NCBI RefSeq assembly: GCF_900170035.1
Contig: NZ_LT828540.1
Span: 179,392-243,391, forward strand
Direction: 5' to 3'
DNA: 64,000 bases
Origin: Desulfamplus magnetovallimortis
Lineage (GTDB): Bacteria > Desulfobacterota > Desulfobacteria > Desulfobacterales > Desulfobacteraceae
A program made the translations under genes and the position numbers. The notes beneath the pieces are model-generated. The model ran no database searches. It saw only the letters and a list, made by a program, of their open reading frames with translations, and was not told the origin of the DNA. Positions 8,857 to 16,461 of the stretch are shown piece by piece. Within the stretch, counting starts at the first letter, position 1, and each line of letters starts with the position of its first letter.

Positions 8857-9926
8857 ACGATTTTTCAAAAAAGGATACCCAGACAGGAAAAGAACGCATG
8901 GCCGCCCTTATGGAAGGCAAGCCCTTGGACAGGGTACCCTTTAATCCTTGTTCCATCGGCTTTTCAGCCAGAATTTACGGCATAGACAGGGGAAGGTTCT
9001 ACAGGAATCCTGAAACGGCCTTTGATGCCGGCATACACCTTATGAAAACCTGTCCATGGATGAATACCAAACCTTCCTATGGATGGGCAGACCGTGGTTC
9101 ATGGGAGTTTGGCGGCAAAGTTGTCTGGCCTGATAATAACCGTTTCATAGCCCCTTGTTCCGTTCCCTTTATCAAAGATCCCGGAGAAATTTCATCCCTT
9201 CCCGATCCTGATCCTGAAACTGCCGGCATGAATCCCCTTGTGGATAGCTTTAACACCCTCAGCCGGGGGCATGGATTTCCTGCATCTCTGCCTGGAGGAA
9301 CTCCCACAACCCTTTCCGCTGGTATCGTTGGTCGTGAAAATTTTTTAAGGTGGCTTGTGCGTTATCCGGAAGCAATCCACGCATTGCAGGAAAAAGTGAC
9401 CAGATTTATCCTTAACACTGCTGAACTGACCATAAAAAAACATGGTGGTGAAAACTGTTCGGTTTTCTGCGGGGTTCCCATGGAATCAAACCAGTTGATT
9501 TCCCCTGGCAGGTTTGAGGAGTTTGCCAAACCCTATATCAAACAAATTTTTTCACTTTACCGCTCTGCAGGTGTTAAAAGCGTTGTTGTTCACCTGTGCG
9601 GAGACCACGCAGCCAATCTTCCCCATTGGCATGAAATTGATCTTCCCCGTCGAACCGTTTTTTCCATAGGCAATGAAATGGATCTTGAAAAAACAGGTGC
9701 AGACATAGGCAGCAGCCATATCCTGGCCGGCAATATAAGCAGCACTCTTCTACAGCAGGGAAGCGTGGAGGAAGTTGTAAAAGAAGTCAGCCGATGCCTT
9801 GATGCCGGAATGAAGCATCCTGGAGGATTCATCCTTATGCCGGCCTGTGAGTTTCCCCCTGATACTCCCATGGAAAATTTAGATGCCATTGCCCGTACCT
9901 TGTATGAGAAAGGCTATTATTCATGA
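8853..9926 (+). CDS. Uroporphyrinogen decarboxylase-like methyltransferase (MtaA/CmuA type)
   Basis: A 357-residue UroD-fold protein. The zinc-thiol site typical of MtaA, MtbA and CmuA corrinoid methyltransferases is visible as VVHLCGDH (near residue 247) and MPACEFPPDTP near the C-terminus, giving the H-x-C...C ligand set; true haem-pathway UroD lacks this pattern. It would move a methyl group between a corrinoid protein and a thiol or other acceptor. The start is GTG at 8853, overlapping the stop of the upstream oxidoreductase with GGAGGAA just before it; the end overlaps the ABC ATPase start by ATGA. The likely corrinoid partner is the B12-binding protein at 12827-13477. Confidence 0.85.
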   Translation: MNDFSKKDTQTGKERMAALMEGKPLDRVPFNPCSIGFSARIYGIDRGRFYRNPETAFDAGIHLMKTCPWMNTKPSYGWADRGSWEFGGKVVWPDNNRFIAPCSVPFIKDPGEISSLPDPDPETAGMNPLVDSFNTLSRGHGFPASLPGGTPTTLSAGIVGRENFLRWLVRYPEAIHALQEKVTRFILNTAELTIKKHGGENCSVFCGVPMESNQLISPGRFEEFAKPYIKQIFSLYRSAGVKSVVVHLCGDHAANLPHWHEIDLPRRTVFSIGNEMDLEKTGADIGSSHILAGNISSTLLQQGSVEEVVKEVSRCLDAGMKHPGGFILMPACEFPPDTPMENLDAIARTLYEKGYYS

Positions 9927-10714
9927 AGCTTGCCATCAGAAATCTTCGTAAGGAGTATAACTCTGATAACAGAGGAACCTTTGTGGCTCTGGACAGACTT
10001 GATCTTGAAGTCGCTGAGCGGGAATTTGTCTCCATTCTTGGCCCCAGCGGATGCGGGAAATCCACGCTTCTTGAAATCATTGCCGGTCTGCAGGAACAGA
10101 CCAGCGGTGATATAATCACGGACGGTTGTCCAATAATAAAAGATTCCAATAAAGCCCAAAATGTTGTGAAAAAAACAGCCATTGTTTTTCAGCATTATGG
10201 GCTTTTTCCCTGGCTTACCGTGCAGAAAAACATCGAATACGGCCTTAAAATCCGGGGAATTGAAAGCAAAAAACGCCATGAAATGGCTATGCACCATATA
10301 GAAATGGTGAATCTTCAAGGATTTGAAAAATTTTATCCCCATGAACTCTCCGGAGGAATGCAGCAGAGGGTCGCCCTGGCACGAGCCCTTGTAAATTCTC
10401 CTGATCTTCTTTTACTGGACGAACCCTTTGCTGCTTTGGATGCCCAGACCAGGGAGATTTGCCAGAGGGAACTTTTAAAACTTTGGCAGAGGATGAAAAT
10501 CACCATTATCTTTGTAACCCATGACGTGGGAGAAGCCATTTTTCTGTCGGACAAGGTGGTGGTCATGTCCAAAGAGCCGGGTAGAGTCAGGGAAATAATA
10601 CCAATTGATATGCCACGTCCCAGGGATTTTTCCGTGCGTCTCAAAGAAGAGTTCCGGAAAACAGAAATGAGTGTCCGGCTAATGATTTCCGAGAAAGAGG
10701 TGCAGTATGGCTAA
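9923..10714 (+). CDS. ABC transporter ATP-binding protein (nitrate/sulfonate/taurine type)
   Basis: A 263-residue ATPase with Walker A GPSGCGKST (residue ~40), Q-loop FQHYGLFPWL, signature LSGGMQQRV, Walker B LLLLDEPFAALD and the switch His in VTHDVGEA. The FQHYGLFPW and EPGR features place it in the SsuB/TauB/NrtD branch. It overlaps both neighbours by a few bases, so it is in one operon with the UroD-like gene and the permease. It would energise import of a small organic or inorganic anion delivered by the binding protein at 11728-12681. Confidence 0.9.
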   Translation: MKLAIRNLRKEYNSDNRGTFVALDRLDLEVAEREFVSILGPSGCGKSTLLEIIAGLQEQTSGDIITDGCPIIKDSNKAQNVVKKTAIVFQHYGLFPWLTVQKNIEYGLKIRGIESKKRHEMAMHHIEMVNLQGFEKFYPHELSGGMQQRVALARALVNSPDLLLLDEPFAALDAQTREICQRELLKLWQRMKITIIFVTHDVGEAIFLSDKVVVMSKEPGRVREIIPIDMPRPRDFSVRLKEEFRKTEMSVRLMISEKEVQYG

Positions 10715-11495
10715 GGGCAGATTTAGCAATATGTTTGGCCGACTTTTACTGAAGAGTCTTCTTCCCCTGTCTATTCTTATACTTTGGAAGTTAGCGGTGA
10801 CATTCGGCGATATTCCCTCCATTCTACTTCCAAAGCTTGAAAAGGTTGGTGCTGATTTTGTCAAATACCTCTTGAACGGTGAGCTTATTCACCATATGAC
10901 TGTGAGTTTGCGGCGGTGTGCCATAGGATTTTTCTTCGGCTCTGCGGCCGGTGTCGGCTTAGGGGTTCTGCTGGCGTGGTTTAAATCTCTGGAAGTTTTT
11001 TTTGATGTTACACTCAATTTCAGCCGTGCCATTCCCAAGACCGCCCTGGCTCCCCTTCTCATTGTATGGTTCGGGTTTGGAGATTTCCCAAAGATTCTGC
11101 TCATAGGGCTTGCTGCATTTTTTTATACGGTCATTCCCACACTGGAAGGTGTCGGCAATGTTGACAACCTTCTTGTGAAATCCGCACGCTCCATGGGTGC
11201 CAATGACAGGCAGATTCTTTTCGGGGTACTTCTTCCGGCAGCAATGCCTTCAATATACGCTGGAATCCGCATTGCTGCAACTTCATCTTTTGTAATTCTG
11301 CTGTTTGTTGAGATTATCTCCGGTAACAGCGGTCTTGGATTTCTTCTGGAAGATGCAAGGGAAAGTCTCAATACTTCAACAATGTTTATGACACTTATAG
11401 TGGTGGGTATTTTAGGCTTTACCCTTGACTGGCTTGTCCGTTACACCGAGAAAAAAGTTATGCCCTGGCAAAAGGGAAAGACCATTTCTCGCTGA
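10707..11495 (+). CDS. ABC transporter permease (nitrate/sulfonate/taurine type)
   Basis: A 262-residue inner-membrane protein with about six hydrophobic segments. The EAA loop reads SMGANDRQILFGVLLPAAMP (near residues 155-174), the family's contact with the ATPase. It belongs to the binding-protein-dependent permease family of SsuC/TauC. It overlaps the ATPase stop by eight bases. The binding-protein gene begins 232 bases later, beyond a 111-bp MITE that has landed between the two operon genes. Confidence 0.88.
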   Translation: MAKGRFSNMFGRLLLKSLLPLSILILWKLAVTFGDIPSILLPKLEKVGADFVKYLLNGELIHHMTVSLRRCAIGFFFGSAAGVGLGVLLAWFKSLEVFFDVTLNFSRAIPKTALAPLLIVWFGFGDFPKILLIGLAAFFYTVIPTLEGVGNVDNLLVKSARSMGANDRQILFGVLLPAAMPSIYAGIRIAATSSFVILLFVEIISGNSGLGFLLEDARESLNTSTMFMTLIVVGILGFTLDWLVRYTEKKVMPWQKGKTISR

Positions 11496-11542
11496 TTTTA
11501 TAAAAACAAATAGGCTGTCATATTTTTATGACATAAAACAAA

Positions 11543-11653
11543 GTAAATATTCGGAGTTCTCTATTTTTCATACAGCATATTGAGATAAGTTTGTATTTTA
11601 TTGTATGCAAACACAATATATTGTGTGCCAATTTGGGAACACCGAATATTTAC
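11543..11653. mobile_element. MITE family M1, copy 1 (111 bp)
   Basis: The terminal inverted repeats are GTAAATATTCGG (11543-11554) and CCGAATATTTAC (11642-11653), a perfect 12-bp pair. The element is flanked on both sides by the exact 8-bp direct repeat AAAACAAA (11535-11542 and 11654-11661), as expected for a target-site duplication. It has no coding capacity. A second copy of the same length lies at 13814-13924. It sits between the permease and binding-protein genes. Confidence 0.85.
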
Positions 11654-11727
11654 AAAACAAAACATGAAAGTCTTTTAAAAATAATATGTTATAGAGACTT
11701 TCCAGTAGAACCAAGGAGAATTAAAAA

Positions 11728-12681
11728 ATGAAAACCTGTATTCAATCAATTATTATATCCCTTTTGATGGTGATCACGGCCTTTCCAGTTATGGCCCTTG
11801 AAAGAGACACCATGCGTGTTGTCACAACCACTTATGATATTACGATGGATGTGACCATTGCCAAGGAAAAAGGCTATTTTGATCTTTTGGGACTTGACTT
11901 TGACCCTGTGACTGTAAAGGGTGGAACTGCAACCATTATTTCCGCCATTGGCTCCGGCGATGTTGACGGATGTTTTCTTGCATCTTCAGGTGCATTCACT
12001 GCCTATTCAAAGGGTGTAAAGCTTGTCCAGGTGGCAGGAAACGGCAACCGAACCTTTGATTTTTACGTCCTTAAGGATTCCCCTATTCAATCTCTAAAGG
12101 ATTTTGAAGGCAAAAAAATTGCAAACAAGCCCCGCCCATCAGGCCCTTGGCTTTCGCTTCGCTATGACCTTGACGACCAGAATATCAATGCCGAGGTCAT
12201 AGATGTAAAAACCGAAGACCTTGCCCTTTCAGCTCTTCTTTCAGGACAGGTTGACGGTGCCATTGGTGAGGCCACCTTCATGGCCATGTACGGTGATAAA
12301 ATAAGGAAAGTCCATACATCCACAATAAGCAAATATCTCTATAATTCCTGCGGCTGGTGGGTTAAGGAGAGTTTTGCCAAGGAGCATCCAGCAGCCGTTA
12401 AAAAGTTTGTGGACGGCATATTACTTGCCCGACTCTTTATCCATGAGAACCAGGATGAAGCAATGGAGATACTTGCCCGTGAGACCCATATGGATTTAAG
12501 TGAGTTCAAGTTCAAGGATTCCTATGATTTGCCGACTTTTGATATGCCCACCACCATTTATAAATACGGCCTGGAGCAAATGGTTGCTATTTTCAAGCAA
12601 TATAACCTTTTTGAAGGTGAAGTAAAAGTGGATGACCTTGTTGATCCCCGTTTCAGCATCATTATTGATACAGATTATTAA
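11728..12681 (+). CDS. ABC transporter substrate-binding protein (NMT1/TauA-like)
   Basis: A 317-residue periplasmic binding protein. The signal peptide (residues 1-23) ends at PVMA-LERD, with no lipobox Cys, so it is soluble. The two-lobe fold is recognisable from TYDITMDVTIAKEKGYF, a GTATIISAIGSGDVDG ligand-site loop and the C-terminal helices. CAAGGAG precedes the start. It belongs with the ATPase and permease at 9923-11495, although a MITE now separates them and could affect read-through. The ligand is not predictable; the class takes up nitrate, sulfonates, thiamine precursors or aromatic acids. Confidence 0.85.
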   Translation: MKTCIQSIIISLLMVITAFPVMALERDTMRVVTTTYDITMDVTIAKEKGYFDLLGLDFDPVTVKGGTATIISAIGSGDVDGCFLASSGAFTAYSKGVKLVQVAGNGNRTFDFYVLKDSPIQSLKDFEGKKIANKPRPSGPWLSLRYDLDDQNINAEVIDVKTEDLALSALLSGQVDGAIGEATFMAMYGDKIRKVHTSTISKYLYNSCGWWVKESFAKEHPAAVKKFVDGILLARLFIHENQDEAMEILARETHMDLSEFKFKDSYDLPTFDMPTTIYKYGLEQMVAIFKQYNLFEGEVKVDDLVDPRFSIIIDTDY

Positions 12682-12733
12682 TCCTTATATATGTAATAAT
12701 CAGCCAGGAAGTGCCCGGGAAAATTCCGGGTAC

Positions 12734-12796
12734 TTTACCATTAAAATGACTATTATTTTTATACTTGGGGGTGATTGTACGTAATCATGCCCGTTT
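12734..12796 (+). repeat. Hairpin repeat family R1, single unit
   Basis: It starts TTTACC (12734), passes an AT-rich arm and GGGGG, and has the stem TGATT/AATCA (12772-12776 with 12783-12787), then CCCGTTTA. It lies 30 bases upstream of the corrinoid-protein start, inside its probable leader. Confidence 0.75.
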
Positions 12797-12826
12797 AGTC
12801 TGTTTGGGTTATATAGTGTGCTATTT

Positions 12827-13477
12827 ATGACTAAAGATAAAGAAATTTTAGATGGCCTTGCAGATGCAGTCCTTGCCATGGATGAAAAAAGAGCAAAGTC
12901 ATTGGCAGAGGAAGTTATAAAAAGGGGCGTTGATATCCGCGAGGCGGTTTTGGAGGGACTTTCAAAGGGGATGGAGGAGGTTGGCAGAAATTACAATAAT
13001 GGCACCTACTTTGTTTCTGAAATGCTTCTCTGTTCAGATGCCATGAATGCCGCATTTGATGTTTTTAAGCCTCATCTTAAAGGCACAGAGTTTCTAAGCA
13101 AGGGGCGTGATATTATTATAGGTGTGGTGCAAGGTGATATTCATGATATTGGTAAAAACCTTGTAAAAGTAATGCTGGAATCAGTGGGATTCACAGTTCA
13201 TGACCTTGGTACTGATGTACCTTTGGAAAGGTTCATTGAAGATGCACAACGGGTAAATGCCCGGATAATCTGCCTTTCTACTCTTATGACCACATCCATG
13301 TGTCAAATGGAAAGGTTTATTCAAACACTTGAGGAGAGGGGCATACGGGACAGGTATAAAATCCTTGTTGGCGGAAGCCCTGTAACCCAGAGTTTCGCCG
13401 ATGCCATCAATGCTGATGGTTATGCAGATGATGCCTTTCTTGCCGCTAAAAAGGCCAGGGAATTAATGGAGACATAA
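12827..13477 (+). CDS. Corrinoid (B12-binding) protein of methyltransferase systems
   Basis: About 216 residues. An N-terminal four-helix cap domain (residues 1-85) precedes a Rossmann-like B12-binding domain. The cobalt-ligating histidine lies in GDIHDIGKN (near residue 105), the D-x-H-x-x-G signature of MtaC, MtbC, MttC and the MetH module; a second-loop STLMTTSMCQM and a GGSPVTQSFA segment also fit. The start is uncertain: ATG at 12827 is preferred over GTG at 12818, and neither has a clear Shine-Dalgarno site. With the UroD/MtaA-like protein it could form two parts of a three-part corrinoid methyl-transfer pathway; a substrate-specific MtxB partner is not seen in this window. Confidence 0.88.
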   Translation: MTKDKEILDGLADAVLAMDEKRAKSLAEEVIKRGVDIREAVLEGLSKGMEEVGRNYNNGTYFVSEMLLCSDAMNAAFDVFKPHLKGTEFLSKGRDIIIGVVQGDIHDIGKNLVKVMLESVGFTVHDLGTDVPLERFIEDAQRVNARIICLSTLMTTSMCQMERFIQTLEERGIRDRYKILVGGSPVTQSFADAINADGYADDAFLAAKKARELMET

Positions 13478-13719
13478 ACGCCAAACACAATATCAATGTA
13501 AACGCCATTGCTCAGAATTTTGTTGATAATCCAAGCTATTTTCCAGAAGAGATTCAAGCTAATCCAAAATTTCAAGAAAGGTTAAAACGTGAAGTACCAC
13601 TCGGACGGCTTGTGTCTGCAAGCGAATATGCTTCATTTGTAACATATTTATGTTCTGAATCAGCAAATTGTTTTGTTGGTCAAGTTTTTCCAGTATGTGG
13701 AGGATGGATACCTCGATAG
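13478..13719 (+). pseudogene. Short-chain dehydrogenase gene tail (truncated)
   Basis: The bases translate in one frame to the last ~80 residues of an SDR protein, with INVNAIAQNFV, VPLGRLVSASEYASFV and GQVFPVCGGW, then a stop at 13717-13719. All upstream SDR parts (cofactor loop, catalytic Y-x3-K) are missing, and homology begins right after the corrinoid-protein stop. No start codon is suitable. The fragment is followed by an attC site, so it is the surviving 3' end of an integron gene cassette. Confidence 0.75.
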
Positions 13720-13779
13720 TTCAAGCATCTTTAAATTCATTAAATGTGTGCAATGTTAAGGCCACTATTTGAGATAAAA

Positions 13780-13986
13780 ACCTAACCCGGCGCTGAACTC
13801 GGACGCAAAAGGGGTAAATATTTGGAGTACTCCGTTTGTTATACAACATATTGAGATATGTCTATGTTTTGTTATATGCAGGTACAAGATGTTGTGTGGT
13901 GATATAGGGACACCGAATATTTACCAAAAGGGTTCCGGTCGCTAGCGCTCCCTCCACCCTTTTGCGCCGGCAGCTTAGCGTTGGGC
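13780..13986 (+). other. Integron attC site, split by a MITE
   Basis: The left core ACCTAAC (RYYYAAC) at 13780-13786 and the right core GTTGGGC (GTTRRRY) at 13980-13986 bound an imperfect inverted repeat: GGCGC and CGCAAAAGGG on the left, CCCTTTTGCG and GCGCC-like words on the right. Removing the 111-bp insertion and one 8-bp duplication leaves 88 bp, within the normal attC range. It lies 60 bases after the SDR tail, as an attC should. No integrase gene is in the window. Confidence 0.75.
13814..13924. mobile_element. MITE family M1, copy 2 (111 bp), inside attC
   Basis: It has the same 111-bp length as copy 1, with ends GTAAATATTTGG and CCGAATATTTAC (one mismatch). It is flanked by the exact 8-bp direct repeat CAAAAGGG (13806-13813 and 13925-13932). 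Internal words such as ACATATTGAGAT and TTGTGT match copy 1, with scattered differences, so the copies are related but not very recent. Confidence 0.85.
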
Positions 13987-14043
13987 TGTTGGATGGACCA
14001 ACAATTGATTATAACAATTAAATCTCAAAAGAGCAGTTGACAA

Positions 14044-15012
14044 TTATATTGACCAATCAGGTACGGTTTTTTCAAAAAAGCTGTAATGTTGTAATATAGC
14101 GTTTATCTTTTTTTCAATATTCCCCATGGTATGGGGGTGGAATCTTATCGTCCATACAACTGTTGAAAAGATACTCATTGCTATGTAAACAGCGATTTTA
14201 AGGCTGTCATCTTCGCTTATTTTATCGGTTCCAAAATATCCATTTACCTGACCTTTGGCAAAATCTTTGCTGACAGGCCAGGTAAACCATTCAAGTTTTA
14301 CAAACTCATGAAGAGGGTCTCCCCAATCATATCTGTTGAAGTCTATTACTCCCCCGTATTCATTGTTATGGACAATTATGTTTCCAAGATGAAAGTCATC
14401 ATGTTGAAAGGTATCAATCTCGGGGTTGTCTTCTATTGCATTGTAGTTCATTTCGATGAATCTTTGTATTTTTTTATCTTCATCAAATCTGTAACCAATC
14501 TTTTTATATTTGTCGCAATAGAGACTGTGTTTTTCCCATTTTCTCTGGTGCCAGCTCCTTGTTTGTCTTTGGGGGAAGTCTTTTGTATTGATTTGAATGC
14601 TGTTAATCTTTTTCAAATCATTTCCAGCTTTTACACCCATTTCATATTGCATTGAGCCTGATATTTCATTTATGCAGCTATCTGCATCCTGTCCTGGCAG
14701 GTAGCTATAAAAGGAATATAAGGATTTAGTGCCAAAGTTTTCTGCTTCAAAGATAGCAAGGGGTTTGTTGCATCTTACGCCTTTATTGTGCAGTTTAAGC
14801 ATCAGGTCATACTCTTCCTTTTTTCTTTCATACATATTTGAAGGGGATGACCTTAGTAAAAAAACTCCATTTTTTGCTGTTATCTGCCATTTTTTCTCAG
14901 ACGAAAAGCCTTTTTCAATGGGCACAATATTGCTTATCTCTCCGGTGATCTCATTAATTTTATTTTTTATACCTTTAAATACAGTCATATTATTATAAGT
15001 CATAAAAGGCAT
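14044..15012 (-). CDS. Aminoglycoside phosphotransferase-family (APH-like) kinase
   Basis: A 322-residue protein-kinase-like small-molecule kinase. The catalytic loop QHDDFHLGN (Brenner motif, near residue 205) and the metal-binding DFNRYDWGDP (near residue 225) are both complete. The N-terminal lobe is the usual ATP-binding sheet. The family includes antibiotic, homoserine, choline and fructosamine kinases, and the substrate cannot be read from sequence. It lies between a decayed integron cassette and trmO. A short degenerate piece of a related gene is visible at 15690-15733, which fits cassette-type turnover here. Confidence 0.85.
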   Translation of the reverse strand: MPFMTYNNMTVFKGIKNKINEITGEISNIVPIEKGFSSEKKWQITAKNGVFLLRSSPSNMYERKKEEYDLMLKLHNKGVRCNKPLAIFEAENFGTKSLYSFYSYLPGQDADSCINEISGSMQYEMGVKAGNDLKKINSIQINTKDFPQRQTRSWHQRKWEKHSLYCDKYKKIGYRFDEDKKIQRFIEMNYNAIEDNPEIDTFQHDDFHLGNIIVHNNEYGGVIDFNRYDWGDPLHEFVKLEWFTWPVSKDFAKGQVNGYFGTDKISEDDSLKIAVYIAMSIFSTVVWTIRFHPHTMGNIEKKINAILQHYSFFEKTVPDWSI

Positions 15013-15033
15013 CTTTCATATCAAATCAAAAAA

Positions 15034-15564
15034 TTATAAACTTTCAAGCTGCCTGTGAATATTCTCCATCCATTCAGGTCTTGTAGGGCTTTCAACTCTA
15101 TGATATCCCTCCACATATGGTTTGATATCAATTACAGGTGTGCCGTCAATAGCTTCAAATCCCTGAATTTTAAGAATATTACCCTTACGTTCAATCAATT
15201 TTACAGCAGTAACCAGTACAGGATTTGGCCTTGCAGGACTGCATGTTGCAAAAATTCCTTTTCTCGGAATATCCTTTAATCCCATTGGATGAACTTTGGT
15301 AAGTTTACGGCTTGCTTCAGGAACTTTATGTGCCCAAAAAAGAACTAAAATATGGGAATAATCATCAATATCATCAAGAAGCTCTGCAAAATCAGGTTCA
15401 ATAACAATTTCAGAGATCATGGTTTTGATTTTATCATTCTCTATTTTAACTTTTTTAAGTTTTTCTTCAAGAGTAATACCATTGTTGTCAGCACGTAAAA
15501 CTGGTTCTTTTATTTCGCTTTTAACAAATCCAACAGCTCTTAAAGTTATTTCAGGAAAATCCAT
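15034..15564 (-). CDS. trmO: TrmO/TsaA-type tRNA t6A37 methyltransferase
   Basis: A 176-residue UPF0066 protein. The family signature SPARPNPVLVT and the segments DDIDDYSHILVLFW and GTPVIDIKPYVEGYH are all present. In Escherichia coli the protein methylates N6-threonylcarbamoyladenosine at position 37 of tRNA using SAM; homologues in anaerobes are also found near metal genes, and some may have other roles. The C-terminal extension of the E. coli protein is absent. It lies just upstream of the APH-like kinase on the same strand (21-base gap). Confidence 0.85.
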   Translation of the reverse strand: MDFPEITLRAVGFVKSEIKEPVLRADNNGITLEEKLKKVKIENDKIKTMISEIVIEPDFAELLDDIDDYSHILVLFWAHKVPEASRKLTKVHPMGLKDIPRKGIFATCSPARPNPVLVTAVKLIERKGNILKIQGFEAIDGTPVIDIKPYVEGYHRVESPTRPEWMENIHRQLESL

Positions 15565-15689
15565 TTATAATACTCCATTTTAATATGAGTTACGTCAGTG
15601 ATGTATCTTTTTTTAAAAAAGGCACTTTCCAAAATGGGATATATAGGTCGACACCCTATGCAAAAAATCAACCAGCAATTATCAGGTTT

Positions 15690-15733
15690 AGCTGAACTTT
15701 GGCAAAAATTTGATTACAGGCCAGGTAAACCAT
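15690..15733 (-). pseudogene. Degenerate fragment of an APH-like kinase gene
   Basis: The minus strand begins TGGTTTACCTGGCCTGT, identical to the stretch in the APH-like gene near 14275 that encodes WFTWPV, and stays similar for some 40 bases before frame and identity are lost. No open frame remains. It suggests a second kinase copy once lay here. Confidence 0.35.
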
Positions 15734-15792
15734 CTGCTGCCATGATTGGCTCTATATGCCTTTAAAATAGAATTACAGGGGGCCTCTGCATA

Positions 15793-16392
15793 CTACAGGC
15801 AGCCTCTGCATACTTTATGTCCGTTTACCATGTCCATTTTAGATGGCATAACTGGTTCCCCGCATGAATAACATATCTCTGATACCTCAATACGAGCTTT
15901 AGGTGGAAGCTCAATTGTTGTCTCCTCAATATTGAATATCTCCTCAAATGGTGCATCTAAAAGATCAGAAGTGCGTTTCAGATGAAGCTCTTGAAAACGC
16001 TTTTTCTCTGCATCATCAGCCTTTCCGGCAATCATTTTCTGGATCAATGTATGGTGCTCTGCATCTGGCTGCATTCCATTTGGGCGGGCAGATACCCGAA
16101 CACCTTTGCCTGAATTTCTGCTGAGAAGGGTCAGTGCCATCTTTCCATAATCCTTGTATATAAAATTCCCCTTGCCGAATGTGCATCCTGTAAGCACCTG
16201 CACCGCATCAGCGGAGCAGGCATCGGTTTCCACAATGGCCACAATCTCTTCATCCTCTGATCTCTGTTCTTTTAATTTATCCATTGCCACCTTTGCTGCT
16301 CTAAAGCCTGTTGCTAAACCAGGACAGATATGTCCGTGAAACTCCACGCATTTTTTAAATTCTTCGCTGTTCATGATCTCTGCTGCACCCAT
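15793..16392 (-). CDS. FmdE family protein (cytoplasmic, zinc-ribbon type)
   Basis: A 199-residue protein. The FmdE core begins EFHGHICPGLATGF (near residue 19) and includes ETDACSADAVQVLTGC; the C-terminus is a zinc ribbon with C-x2-C pairs CYSCGE and VCRGC. There is no signal peptide, so it is cytoplasmic, unlike the two exported FmdE proteins at 18629 and 22166. GAGGAG precedes the start. The family is named for a gene in the methanogen molybdenum formylmethanofuran dehydrogenase operon; its biochemical role is unresolved, though metal or molybdopterin handling is often proposed. A 13-bp direct duplication (15782-15794 and 15802-15814) touches the stop codon. Confidence 0.85.
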   Translation of the reverse strand: MGAAEIMNSEEFKKCVEFHGHICPGLATGFRAAKVAMDKLKEQRSEDEEIVAIVETDACSADAVQVLTGCTFGKGNFIYKDYGKMALTLLSRNSGKGVRVSARPNGMQPDAEHHTLIQKMIAGKADDAEKKRFQELHLKRTSDLLDAPFEEIFNIEETTIELPPKARIEVSEICYSCGEPVMPSKMDMVNGHKVCRGCL

Positions 16393-16461
16393 TGTAATGT
16401 CTCCTCTAAATTTTTTTTTTGCGGCTTACCACAACAATTGGATTATTGAAAATAATCAGTA

